Below are positions 46,249 to 53,887 of a DNA stretch of 64,000 nt, piece after piece. Position numbers and translations under genes: made by a program. The notes below the pieces were generated by a model, which searched no databases, was not told the origin of the DNA, and saw only the letters and a program-made list of their open reading frames with translations. The DNA is from Pelosinus propionicus DSM 13327 (GTDB lineage Bacteria > Bacillota > Negativicutes > DSM-13327): positions 62,001 through 126,000 of the forward strand of contig NZ_FOTS01000003.1 in the NCBI RefSeq assembly GCF_900114615.1, in the 5' to 3' direction. Within the stretch, counting starts at the first letter, position 1. Each line of letters opens with the position of its first letter.

Positions 46249-46688
46249 GCCAATTATTAAAATAAACGTCCACTACAACGTGTACCTTACCTTTTACATA
46301 TTTACTTGCACTATCATCATGAAACTTACTTTTACGGTAGTTCTCGTATTTTTCATGTATTTATTCTTTATACATCCCCTTTAATAAAATAAAAATACCG
46401 GCACTCATATTAGTAATACTCGATAGTATCAGCTTCCTTTCATGGGTAGCCATTTATTTTTTTCACCATATATATACTTGTTTAGCTGGTGTCAAAGTAC
46501 TTTTTCACAATAGCAGTACCATCTCATTACAACAATGTTTATTAAAACTTTTTAACCAATAAACCTACAGAGGAGACTTCGCTATCAACAACATATGAAT
46601 TACAAAGCCTGCCAGAGTATCTATATTTCATAATAACTGGTATTTTCAACATATCAAAACCTGTCTACTTTTTTAGCTGGAGCACCAG
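46249..46688. other. Gene-free stretch in the element
   Basis: AT-rich sequence between the Cys/His-repeat gene and the 57-aa gene, apart from the upstream promoter. I see no ORF, strong repeat or RNA motif. Confidence 0.5.
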
Positions 46689-46862
46689 CTACTGACGTCC
46701 AAATACTTCGTAGTAAATCCTGAGTTGAGCCCTTGCTAAGTGCCGGTTGTAGTTATTTACCGCTTCTTTTCCGGGCTGATTTAGCATTTTCCAATGTACT
46801 TTTATTTCTTTTAGTTTTTCTGGCGATATTTTAGTTCGATTAGTATTTTTGGTACCTTCCAA
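46689..46862 (-). CDS. Small basic protein (57 aa), candidate accessory factor of the recombinase
   Basis: 57 residues, helical and Lys/Arg-rich: MEGTKNTNRTKISPEKLKEI start, KVHWKMLNQPGKEAVNNYNR and RAQLRIYYEVFGRQ end. TTG at 46862 with TCGGAGG 8 nt upstream. It is shorter than typical gene-finder limits. Small basic proteins of this size act as directionality factors for some serine integrases (SprB of SPbeta); assigning this role here is inference only. Confidence 0.6.
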   Translation of the reverse strand: MEGTKNTNRTKISPEKLKEIKVHWKMLNQPGKEAVNNYNRHLARAQLRIYYEVFGRQ

Positions 46863-47715
46863 AATCTTCGCCTCCGATTCAAATTGTGCTCATTACAGTT
46901 TATGCTGGATAAGATTGTCCGTTTTACAGTTTTTTTACTTTATATCCTTAGGTAGCAGAACCTTACTTAAAGAAGATAGAGCATTAACAAATGTTTCTTT
47001 ACACTAAAAACAAAGTAAAGACACGTCTAGCGTAGTTCTTTTAAAACGTAGTTGAGCAAACAATTCTTGCTCACAATGAAAACTAGAATTTTAAAAACAT
47101 AAACAAACATATTTTTACTCTCTATAAACTGAATTGTACCTTCTTGAATTGGTTATTTTATAAAACGTCCAATTCAAGAAGATACAATTCAATAATAGGT
47201 AGGCTATATATTTAGCATTTATTTACACTTTTCTCATTAGTAATAGCACCACTACTAGTTTTAGAACCTATCAATTAGGAGTAACTGATGCGTATCAACC
47301 TCATGTGATACTTTCTGTAAAAAAATCGTTTTCTATGCTTGTGTCAATATAACTAGACAATGATTTATTGGCTGTAACTAAAATCATTAGGGAACTTTTA
47401 GATTTAAAACTCGAATTCTGTTATATTAATTAAATTATAAAAAATACTGCTAGCGTTTGCCCTTTGCAATTCTTAGTTATTAAGTAATTTTGATGTTTAT
47501 CTTTGCATATCTTTAATATTGGAATAGTTTTAAAAAACTTATTACTCAATAAATTCTCTTTATTTTATGCTATGCATAAGATACTATACTGCGCAACAAT
47601 AAAGTTAATTTACAATCATTTTTTTTCAAGTTAAACTAATAGACAAAAACACATAACACTATTCCAATAATAATAGATGATATTATGAAATACATGTTTT
47701 AGGAGGTTCATATAT
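46863..47715. other. Long non-coding stretch upstream of the recombinase gene
   Basis: AT-rich with no ORF that I trust. It contains a short hairpin TGAGCAA/TTGCTCA near 47055 and a 22-bp hairpin at 47131-47190. The recombinase ribosome site is at 47701. It may hold a promoter for developmental control, but I find no convincing sigma-E site. Confidence 0.5.
47131..47190. repeat. 22-bp hairpin inside the element
   Basis: GAATTGTACCTTCTTGAATT-GG against CCAATTCAAG-AAGATACAATTC, 21 of 22 pairs, loop 16 nt. No T run follows, so it is a stable RNA hairpin or DNA-binding site rather than a clear terminator. Confidence 0.75.
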
Positions 47716-49245
47716 ATGATTGCAGCACTTTACATACGTGTATCTACAGCTGATCAAGCAGAAAAGGGATATTCTCTTGAAACTCAGTTAACAGAAAACC
47801 GTAAGAAAGCAAGTGAATTGGGAGCAACAAATTTCGTAGAGTTTATTGATGATGGCTATAGTGGTGAATATATTGATCGCCCTGCCCTCACTCAACTGCG
47901 GGATGGATTAGAAAGAAAAGAATTTGACATAGTTGTTATATACGACCCCGATCGATTAGCCAGAAATCTAGCGCACCAGCTTATCATTACAGATGAAATA
48001 GAAAAGTCTGGGGGGAAATTGTTCTTCGTCTCGGTCACCTTTGAATCATCGCCCGAAGGAAAATTATTTTATTCTATGCGTGGTGCCATATCCGCCTATG
48101 AAAAAGAGAAAATTAAAGAACGTACAACTCGTGGTAAGAAGGGAAAGGCTCGCCAAGGTAAGCTAGTAAATAACGGTCACTGTTTTGGATATGAGTATGA
48201 TAAAGCTAATAGTATGTATATTATAAATGAAGATCAAGCTGTTATTGTGCGTCAAATCTTTAATTTATGCATCAAAGATAAATTAGGTACCGCCCTCATT
48301 AGCAAAGAATTGAATCGTGAAGGGATTCCTGCTCCTCGTGGTAATCACTGGATAGTTTCAAGCATCCATCGAATACTCACGAATACAGCTTATCGAGGTA
48401 TTATTTACAGCATGAAGCACAAATCCACTAAAACAGGTTTTAATACTCGTAAAATTGAGACTCGCCCTGAATCCGAGTGGATTCCCATCCAAGTACCTGC
48501 TATTGTTGATGAAATCACTTGGCACTTTGCGCAAAAACAATTGCAACTAAATAAGGATTTATCTAAAAGAAACTTAAAATTTGACTATCTTTTAAATGGT
48601 TTAGTCTACTGTAAACTCTGCAACAGAAAAATGACCATCAAACATTCTGGCAATGGTGATAGCCCTATCAGCTATTACGTTTGCTTAACGCAAGTTAGCA
48701 CATCCTATATGTATTTAGAAAATGAAAAATGCACAGTTAGGCGTATTCCTGCTGTCATACTAGATGAATTGGTATGGGATAAGTTAAATGAATTAGCAGA
48801 AAACCTTGAACTAATAGATCAATATGCACAAGATATTGGCAATCCTAGCGCAGCAGCTAAAGTTAAAAACACTTTAATAAAGCTAAAAGAAACTGAGAAA
48901 AAAATAAAAACCCAAAAGGACACTGTTATGCGATGGTTTCGACGACAAATCATTAGTGGCAGCGATGCTGAAAAACATTTAGATGATATCAACAAGCAAC
49001 TTATTAATATCGAGGTTACAAAAAAACGTTTAAATGATGAGTTGAATCTTCTTACACTTCAAATTAGTCCAGTAAATACTATAAAGAAACTTAAAAATCA
49101 TTTTAAAGATTCTCAATACTACTCAAATGACGAGCGAAAGGGAGCAGTGCGCACAGTGCTCGAAAAGGTAATTGTTGAACGAATTGACACTACCTATGCC
49201 AAAAATAGCAAGCCTGAATTAACGATTGATTTAAAATTTTTATAA
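47716..49245 (+). CDS. Large serine recombinase (SpoIVCA-like)
   Basis: 509 residues. A resolvase-type catalytic domain (nucleophile S10 in IRVSTADQ; YDPDRLARN; SYEKEKIKERT-like SAYEKEKIKERT), a recombinase domain (REGIPAPRGNHWIVSSI), a zinc ribbon (CKLCNRKM and distal CLTQ... C) and a coiled coil (about 390-470) are in the canonical order. It belongs to the family that excises skin and integrates phages such as phiC31. AGGAGG lies 9 nt upstream. Its stop is about 60 nt from the right junction of the spoVK element. Confidence 0.95.
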   Translation: MIAALYIRVSTADQAEKGYSLETQLTENRKKASELGATNFVEFIDDGYSGEYIDRPALTQLRDGLERKEFDIVVIYDPDRLARNLAHQLIITDEIEKSGGKLFFVSVTFESSPEGKLFYSMRGAISAYEKEKIKERTTRGKKGKARQGKLVNNGHCFGYEYDKANSMYIINEDQAVIVRQIFNLCIKDKLGTALISKELNREGIPAPRGNHWIVSSIHRILTNTAYRGIIYSMKHKSTKTGFNTRKIETRPESEWIPIQVPAIVDEITWHFAQKQLQLNKDLSKRNLKFDYLLNGLVYCKLCNRKMTIKHSGNGDSPISYYVCLTQVSTSYMYLENEKCTVRRIPAVILDELVWDKLNELAENLELIDQYAQDIGNPSAAAKVKNTLIKLKETEKKIKTQKDTVMRWFRRQIISGSDAEKHLDDINKQLINIEVTKKRLNDELNLLTLQISPVNTIKKLKNHFKDSQYYSNDERKGAVRTVLEKVIVERIDTTYAKNSKPELTIDLKFL

Positions 49246-49255
49246 ATCTTCAGTT

Positions 49256-49852
49256 TTATACTATGTATGTATGTATTTTTTTAGGTCCTTGTATACTGGT
49301 TACTACCAATACATCAATGGATTCTTTCCCAAAATCTTTTTCACCGCCCCGAGCCAAAGAGTATGCTTCGTCAATAAATAAGATGCCACCATATGCTTTC
49401 TTTAATTGTTCACGAGTCTTCTGGGCTGTATGCCCTATATATTCTCCAACCAAATCAGCTCTCTCAACCTCAATAAGATGACCACGTTGTAAGATTCCAA
49501 TCTCACGAAAGATTTGCCCAAGTAGCCTCGCCACAGTGGTTTTCCCTGTACCTGGATTTCCTTTAAAGATCATATGCAGCACTAATGGTTCGGTATTTAA
49601 TTTTTCTTGTACACGGCGACGCTGAATTTCAATAAATGCATAAATCTCTCTTACCAAGTTTTTCACTTCTGATAATCCGATTAAATGGTCTAATTCATAT
49701 AAAATTTCTTCTATTCGCTTTTGCCGATTATCGATTTTAGTATGACAAGTAGTTATATTATCTAATTTGCGCAAAGACTTAAACGCCTGAGTTGGTGATA
49801 TTTCACCATTTCCAACAGCTGTAAAAACATCTTGTGGATAAACATAGGTCAT
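49256..49852 (-). pseudogene. spoVK: spoVK 5' part, interrupted by a DNA element
   Basis: Encodes SpoVK residues 1-183 (to 49304): a divergent N-terminus, then AAA+ Walker [20 protein letters not shown] and Walker [11 protein letters not shown]. The frame then enters element sequence and stops at 49256 after an unrelated VTSIQG tail. It lacks sensor 1 and the Arg-finger region, so it would be inactive until rejoined. Total after excision is 314 residues (B. subtilis SpoVK is 322). ATG 49852 follows GGGGTGA. Confidence 0.92.
49282..49320. repeat. Right recombination junction (att site) of the spoVK element
   Basis: Contains element half-site TAGGTC (49282-49287), core TAC (49304-49306) and host half-site ATCAATGG (49313-49320). 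Confidence 0.82.
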
Positions 49853-49884
49853 TTAAATCACCCCACCCTATGGTTATAGATGAT

Positions 49885-49916
49885 ATACATTATACTCAGA
49901 ATGCAAGAAACGGTGA
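49885..49916 (-). promoter_or_regulatory. Promoter of spoVK
   Basis: Minus strand TCACC (49912-49916), 17 nt, TATAAT (49889-49894) continuing GTAT. Sigma-A-like -10; identical fixed positions precede the YjcZ-like gene in the element. Confidence 0.5.
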
Positions 49917-49918
49917 TA

Positions 49919-49950
49919 AAAAAATTCTAGGCAAATGCCTAGAATTTTTT
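49919..49950 (-). terminator. Terminator of hfq
   Basis: AAAATTCTAGGC/GCCTAGAATTTT stem, loop AAAT, with A and T runs either side. Confidence 0.9.
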
Positions 49951-50215
49951 ATAATAATTTATCAGATTTATTATCTTCTTTTTTTTCATGAGATGTTGAT
50001 GATAGAGGTCTCAGAGGCGTAATCGTTGATATGGCATGTTTATATACCAACTGCTGTTTACCATCATTTTCTATAATTACAGTAAAATTATCAAACCCCT
50101 TAACGACACCTCTCAATTGGAAACCGTTAATAAGATAAATAATTACAGGCAGATTGTTTTCTTTGCGGATTTGGTTTAGAAAACTATCTTGTAAGTTAAT
50201 AGCTTTATTTAGCAT
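49949..50215 (-). CDS. hfq: RNA chaperone Hfq
   Basis: 88 residues: Sm1 ([19 protein letters not shown]) and Sm2 (YKHAIST) motifs. Post-transcriptional sRNA-mRNA matchmaker. The charged C-terminal tail (EKKEDNK) is short. CGGAGGGG precedes the ATG. It follows miaA by 25 nt, as in many bacteria. Confidence 0.96.
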   Translation of the reverse strand: MLNKAINLQDSFLNQIRKENNLPVIIYLINGFQLRGVVKGFDNFTVIIENDGKQQLVYKHAISTITPLRPLSSTSHEKKEDNKSDKLL

Positions 50216-50240
50216 AGTTAAACCCCTCCGATTTTTATTT

Positions 50241-51194
50241 TTATCTTAATGATTCGATTCTAAGGTTACGTTTTCCTGCAATTTCTTTGTAAATTGTTTC
50301 CATCATCTCATTTGTTGTATCGAAATTTTTTACATCAAACCAGATAATATATGGCATTTTCCGATACCAAGTTAATTGACGTTTGGCAAAATTCCTTGTA
50401 GCTTGTTTAATGCTGCTAATCGCCGTAGCTAAATCGATTTCTTTTTGCAAGTACTTAACGATTTCTTTATAACCAATACCTTGCATCGCCTGGCAGTTAG
50501 CTGGTATACCACTGTTCAACAATTTTTCTACTTCATATACCAAGCCTTGAGACATCATCAAATCGACTCGTTGATTAATCCTTTCATATAATAACTTTCG
50601 CTCCATTGTAAGCCCAATAACAACAGCATCATATAAAAGTATATGCTGCTCCATTAGCTTATTTTGGGATACGGTTTCACCACTAAGATAATAGATCTCT
50701 AAAGCACGAATGATACGACGTAAATCATTAGGATGCAAACGTGCAGCTGTATCGGGTGATACTGCTGCTAATCGATCATGAAGATATTGATTACCATGTT
50801 TTTTCGCTAAATCATCTAATTGTATACGTAATTTCTCATCACTAGGCGTGGGATTAAATTGATAGCCTTCCAATAAGGCTTTTACATATAACCCAGTACC
50901 ACCTGCTAAAATAGGTATTACTCCTTTTTGATTTATATTCGTAATATGTTGGCTAGCAAGCGCTGTAAAATCAACTACACTAAAATCTGCCTGGGGTTCC
51001 AAAATGTCGATTAAATGATGAGTTATATTAGATCGTTCGTCACTAGAAGGCTTAGCAGTTCCAATATTCATATCTTTATAAACCAACATCGAATCACCAG
51101 AGATAATCTCAGTATTCAACTTTTTTGCAAGCTCAATGCTCACTTTTGTTTTACCTACAGCAGTTGGTCCTATGACAGCAATCAGCTTTTCCAT
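50241..51194 (-). CDS. miaA: tRNA dimethylallyltransferase MiaA
   Basis: 317 residues. P-loop [26 protein letters not shown] and [13 protein letters not shown] blocks are typical. It isopentenylates A37 of UNN-decoding tRNAs; MiaB, encoded upstream on the same strand, then methylthiolates it. hfq follows. Confidence 0.95.
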   Translation of the reverse strand: MEKLIAVIGPTAVGKTKVSIELAKKLNTEIISGDSMLVYKDMNIGTAKPSSDERSNITHHLIDILEPQADFSVVDFTALASQHITNINQKGVIPILAGGTGLYVKALLEGYQFNPTPSDEKLRIQLDDLAKKHGNQYLHDRLAAVSPDTAARLHPNDLRRIIRALEIYYLSGETVSQNKLMEQHILLYDAVVIGLTMERKLLYERINQRVDLMMSQGLVYEVEKLLNSGIPANCQAMQGIGYKEIVKYLQKEIDLATAISSIKQATRNFAKRQLTWYRKMPYIIWFDVKNFDTTNEMMETIYKEIAGKRNLRIESLR

Positions 51195-51197
51195 AAT

Positions 51198-51983
51198 TTA
51201 GTTCTCCACCTTAATAACACCATATTGAATGCTACTATATTTTCCACCGTAAATAGTACTAATGCCTAAACGATCAAACTCATTATTGTTGGACGATTCT
51301 TTAATAACTACCCTTTTTCTTGCTACTCGGCAGGCTTGTGCAAAAGTACTTTCTGCTATGGGACTATTATCAGCCAAATAACGCAAAGGTTTTAAGTTTG
51401 AACTACTATAAATTGGCTGACGGAACATAGGATCAAAGAATACAACATCAAAGCTATTATCAGGCAAATTAATAAGAATGTCATGACAATGTTTACTTTT
51501 CACTTGAATACGACGTAATGCCTGATTAACATCTTCTTTTTCATGGGTAAAATGTTGTAAACCGTAACTTGCGACAACGGCAAGAAGAGGTGAAGCTTCA
51601 ATACCAATGACCTTCCCTGTCTGACCAACTGTAAAACTGGCAACAACTGCATCCGTAGCTAATCCTAATGTGCAATCTAACACGGACATACCTGCAGATA
51701 ATGACATAGCAGTTATCATATGGTCATTTTTACCATTTTTCAGATTTTCTATTCGCAATTCAGCCATATTTAAATGAAAAAAATACTCACCGCCTATTGT
51801 ATGGACAATCGGGCCGTTTTTCGTAATGACAACTATATTTTCAACTTGATAGTTGTTTCTTAGTGCGGTAATTGAATGACGATCCCGAGAGATTAAAGGA
51901 GCTTGTAATTTTTTTGCTATTTCTTGTGCTAATTCTTCTATTTCGCAGGGAGGAGATTGTATTGTTGTTACTAGTAAGTCCAT
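51198..51983 (-). CDS. RsmJ/YhiQ-like SAM-dependent methyltransferase
   Basis: 261 residues. The SAM-binding fold (SVLDCTLGLATDAVVAS, VIGIEASP) and the active motif DPMFRQP are the hallmarks of the RsmJ-like class I methyltransferases, which modify 16S rRNA G1516 in E. coli. The target here is unverified. It lies 3 nt before miaA and 83 nt after mutL. Confidence 0.85.
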   Translation of the reverse strand: MDLLVTTIQSPPCEIEELAQEIAKKLQAPLISRDRHSITALRNNYQVENIVVITKNGPIVHTIGGEYFFHLNMAELRIENLKNGKNDHMITAMSLSAGMSVLDCTLGLATDAVVASFTVGQTGKVIGIEASPLLAVVASYGLQHFTHEKEDVNQALRRIQVKSKHCHDILINLPDNSFDVVFFDPMFRQPIYSSSNLKPLRYLADNSPIAESTFAQACRVARKRVVIKESSNNNEFDRLGISTIYGGKYSSIQYGVIKVEN

Positions 51984-52066
51984 TACATCACCTATTATCT
52001 AATACAAATATTTTGATCTTAATTTATAACAAAGTATCTTTAATGTATAGTCAAGTTGCTTAGAAT

Positions 52067-53887
52067 TTATGTACGTTTAAACATTTTATATAAGTCTTTT
52101 GGAGTAAAACGTATCATTGCAGGCCGCCCATGAGGACAAGTATAGGGTAAATTGGTATTACATAATTCTCCAATTAAAGCCTGCATTTGCCGCATATTCA
52201 GTGTTTCTCCAGCCTTAATCGCAGCACGGCAGGATGCTATTTGCAGGCAGTGATGACGTAATTCCTGGGGATTCGGATCATGCATGTTTTGAATATATTC
52301 TAATATCTGCCTAATCGACGCCTCGGTTTCTGCCAATGGAATATCACTAGGTAATTCAGATAAACGCATGGTATTCGGTCCGGCTAATTCTAACGTGAAT
52401 CCTAATTTATAGAAAGTATCATGATATTCTGAAATAATATTGATTTCAGTAGTATCAAAATCCAAAAATAAAGGTACTAGTAATTGCTGCGAAGGAATAC
52501 GCTCTGTATGTTGACTCATTTTATCATAAAGGATACGTTCATGAGCTGCATGTTGATCAATAATGTACAAACCATCAGGACCTTTACTGATAATAAAGCA
52601 GTCATCGACTTGTCCTAGAGGATATAACGTAAACTGAGAATCCTCTGTAATTGTTGATATCAGATTAGGAGATGGTGCATCGAATGACATCATTTCTTCC
52701 TTCTCTAATGTATCTCGCACTACATTTAGGGGAAGCGGAGTCTCTTGCCAAGAACTTACTACAGGAATAGAAGCAGCATGATAAGAAGCTTTTTTATAGT
52801 CATTATTCGTATATGGATTCAAAACAGATTGAGAATACGAGTTGGGAGTAGGTTTAAATTCAACCGTAGCTGCGAGTTGATCAGGAGCATGTGGTGCCGA
52901 CAAAACCTCTATGACAGCCTTATATACAGCTCTAAAAATTTTTTGTTCATCACTGAATTTAACTTCACTTTTCTGCGGATGAACATTGACATCAATCGTA
53001 TCTGTGGGAACGCTAAGATCTAAAACTGCCAAAGGATATCCGCTCTTAGGTAATAAAGAATGATACGCATTATCCAGAGCTTTCGCTATTGAACGACTAT
53101 TGATCACTCTCGCATTGACAATAACAGTTTGCCACTGACGACTACTTTTTAGCAAGGTCGGTTTGGATAAATAACCAGATATTTTTATGTTATCAATTGT
53201 ATTTTCATAATGAACCGGCAGCAAATCAGGAGCAATTTTTTGTCCATATATATTAGTTAATGTGTCCTGTAACTGATTATTACCAGGAGTAGAAAGAACC
53301 AATCGATTATTATTAATCAACTTAAAGGCAATGTTAGGATTGGCTAACGCAATTTTCGTTAAAATATCATGAATATGAGAGCTTTCAGTAGAGGGCGTTT
53401 TTAAGAACTTCTTGCGAGCAGGAGTATTAAAGAATAAGTCTTTAACGACAATACTTGTACCTACACTTCCACCTGCTTCTCGGATGTCAGTAGTAATTCC
53501 TCCTACCACTTCTACATACGTTGCTAATGATTGATTATCATGAAGACGGGTGGTTAAGGAAAACCTAGACACTGCTGCAATACTAGGAAGAGCCTCCCCA
53601 CGAAAGCCCAAAGACGTAATTGTTGCTAAATCTTCTGCTGCACTAATTTTACTCGTAGCATGACGTAAAATAGCAAGTTGTGCATCCTCAGAACTCATAC
53701 CAATACCATCATCTGTTATTCGAATAAAGCCAATACCGCCTTCAGCAATTTCAATTTCGATATTTTTGCTTTGTGCATCAATAGAATTCTCAACCAGTTC
53801 TTTTACAATAGAAGATGGGCGTTCTACCACTTCTCCTGCAGCAATTTTATTCGCTGTATTTTCATCTAAGACATGAATAAAGCTCAT
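52067..53887 (-). CDS. mutL: DNA mismatch repair protein MutL
   Basis: 606 residues. GHKL ATPase motifs (ELVENSIDA, DDGIGM, RGEALPSI) and a C-terminal endonuclease-type motif DQHAAHERILYD are visible; the last acidic position is Asp rather than the usual Glu of DQHA(x)2E(x)4E. Nicking activity is therefore likely but not certain. It overlaps mutS by 4 nt. Confidence 0.95.
   Translation of the reverse strand: MSFIHVLDENTANKIAAGEVVERPSSIVKELVENSIDAQSKNIEIEIAEGGIGFIRITDDGIGMSSEDAQLAILRHATSKISAAEDLATITSLGFRGEALPSIAAVSRFSLTTRLHDNQSLATYVEVVGGITTDIREAGGSVGTSIVVKDLFFNTPARKKFLKTPSTESSHIHDILTKIALANPNIAFKLINNNRLVLSTPGNNQLQDTLTNIYGQKIAPDLLPVHYENTIDNIKISGYLSKPTLLKSSRQWQTVIVNARVINSRSIAKALDNAYHSLLPKSGYPLAVLDLSVPTDTIDVNVHPQKSEVKFSDEQKIFRAVYKAVIEVLSAPHAPDQLAATVEFKPTPNSYSQSVLNPYTNNDYKKASYHAASIPVVSSWQETPLPLNVVRDTLEKEEMMSFDAPSPNLISTITEDSQFTLYPLGQVDDCFIISKGPDGLYIIDQHAAHERILYDKMSQHTERIPSQQLLVPLFLDFDTTEINIISEYHDTFYKLGFTLELAGPNTMRLSELPSDIPLAETEASIRQILEYIQNMHDPNPQELRHHCLQIASCRAAIKAGETLNMRQMQALIGELCNTNLPYTCPHGRPAMIRFTPKDLYKMFKRT

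Larger units (their letters stand above)
45302..49303. mobile_element. 4.0-kb skin-like intervening element in spoVK
   Basis: The segment splits spoVK between DVLV and KSMED codons. It carries a large serine recombinase reading toward the right end, a YjcZ-like peptide, a Cys/His-repeat protein and a 57-aa basic protein. Removing 45302-49303 leaves one TAC and restores the frame (ATT GAT GTA TTG GTA AAA TCA ATG in the coding strand). The att half-sites fit serine recombinases. In B. subtilis the skin element interrupts sigK in this manner and is excised in the mother cell. Developmental excision here is inferred. Confidence 0.88.

Noticed and set aside
47575-47583. CATAAGATA as a sigma-K -10 of the recombinase gene
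   Set aside because: No AC at 16-17 nt upstream and the leader would be over 120 nt.
45302-49303. Element as a prophage or conjugative element
   Set aside because: It has no structural, replication or transfer genes and is only 4 kb.
45302-49303. Alternative register using the TAC at 49301-49303
   Set aside because: It would add an extra valine codon (DVLVVKS) not expected in SpoVK.
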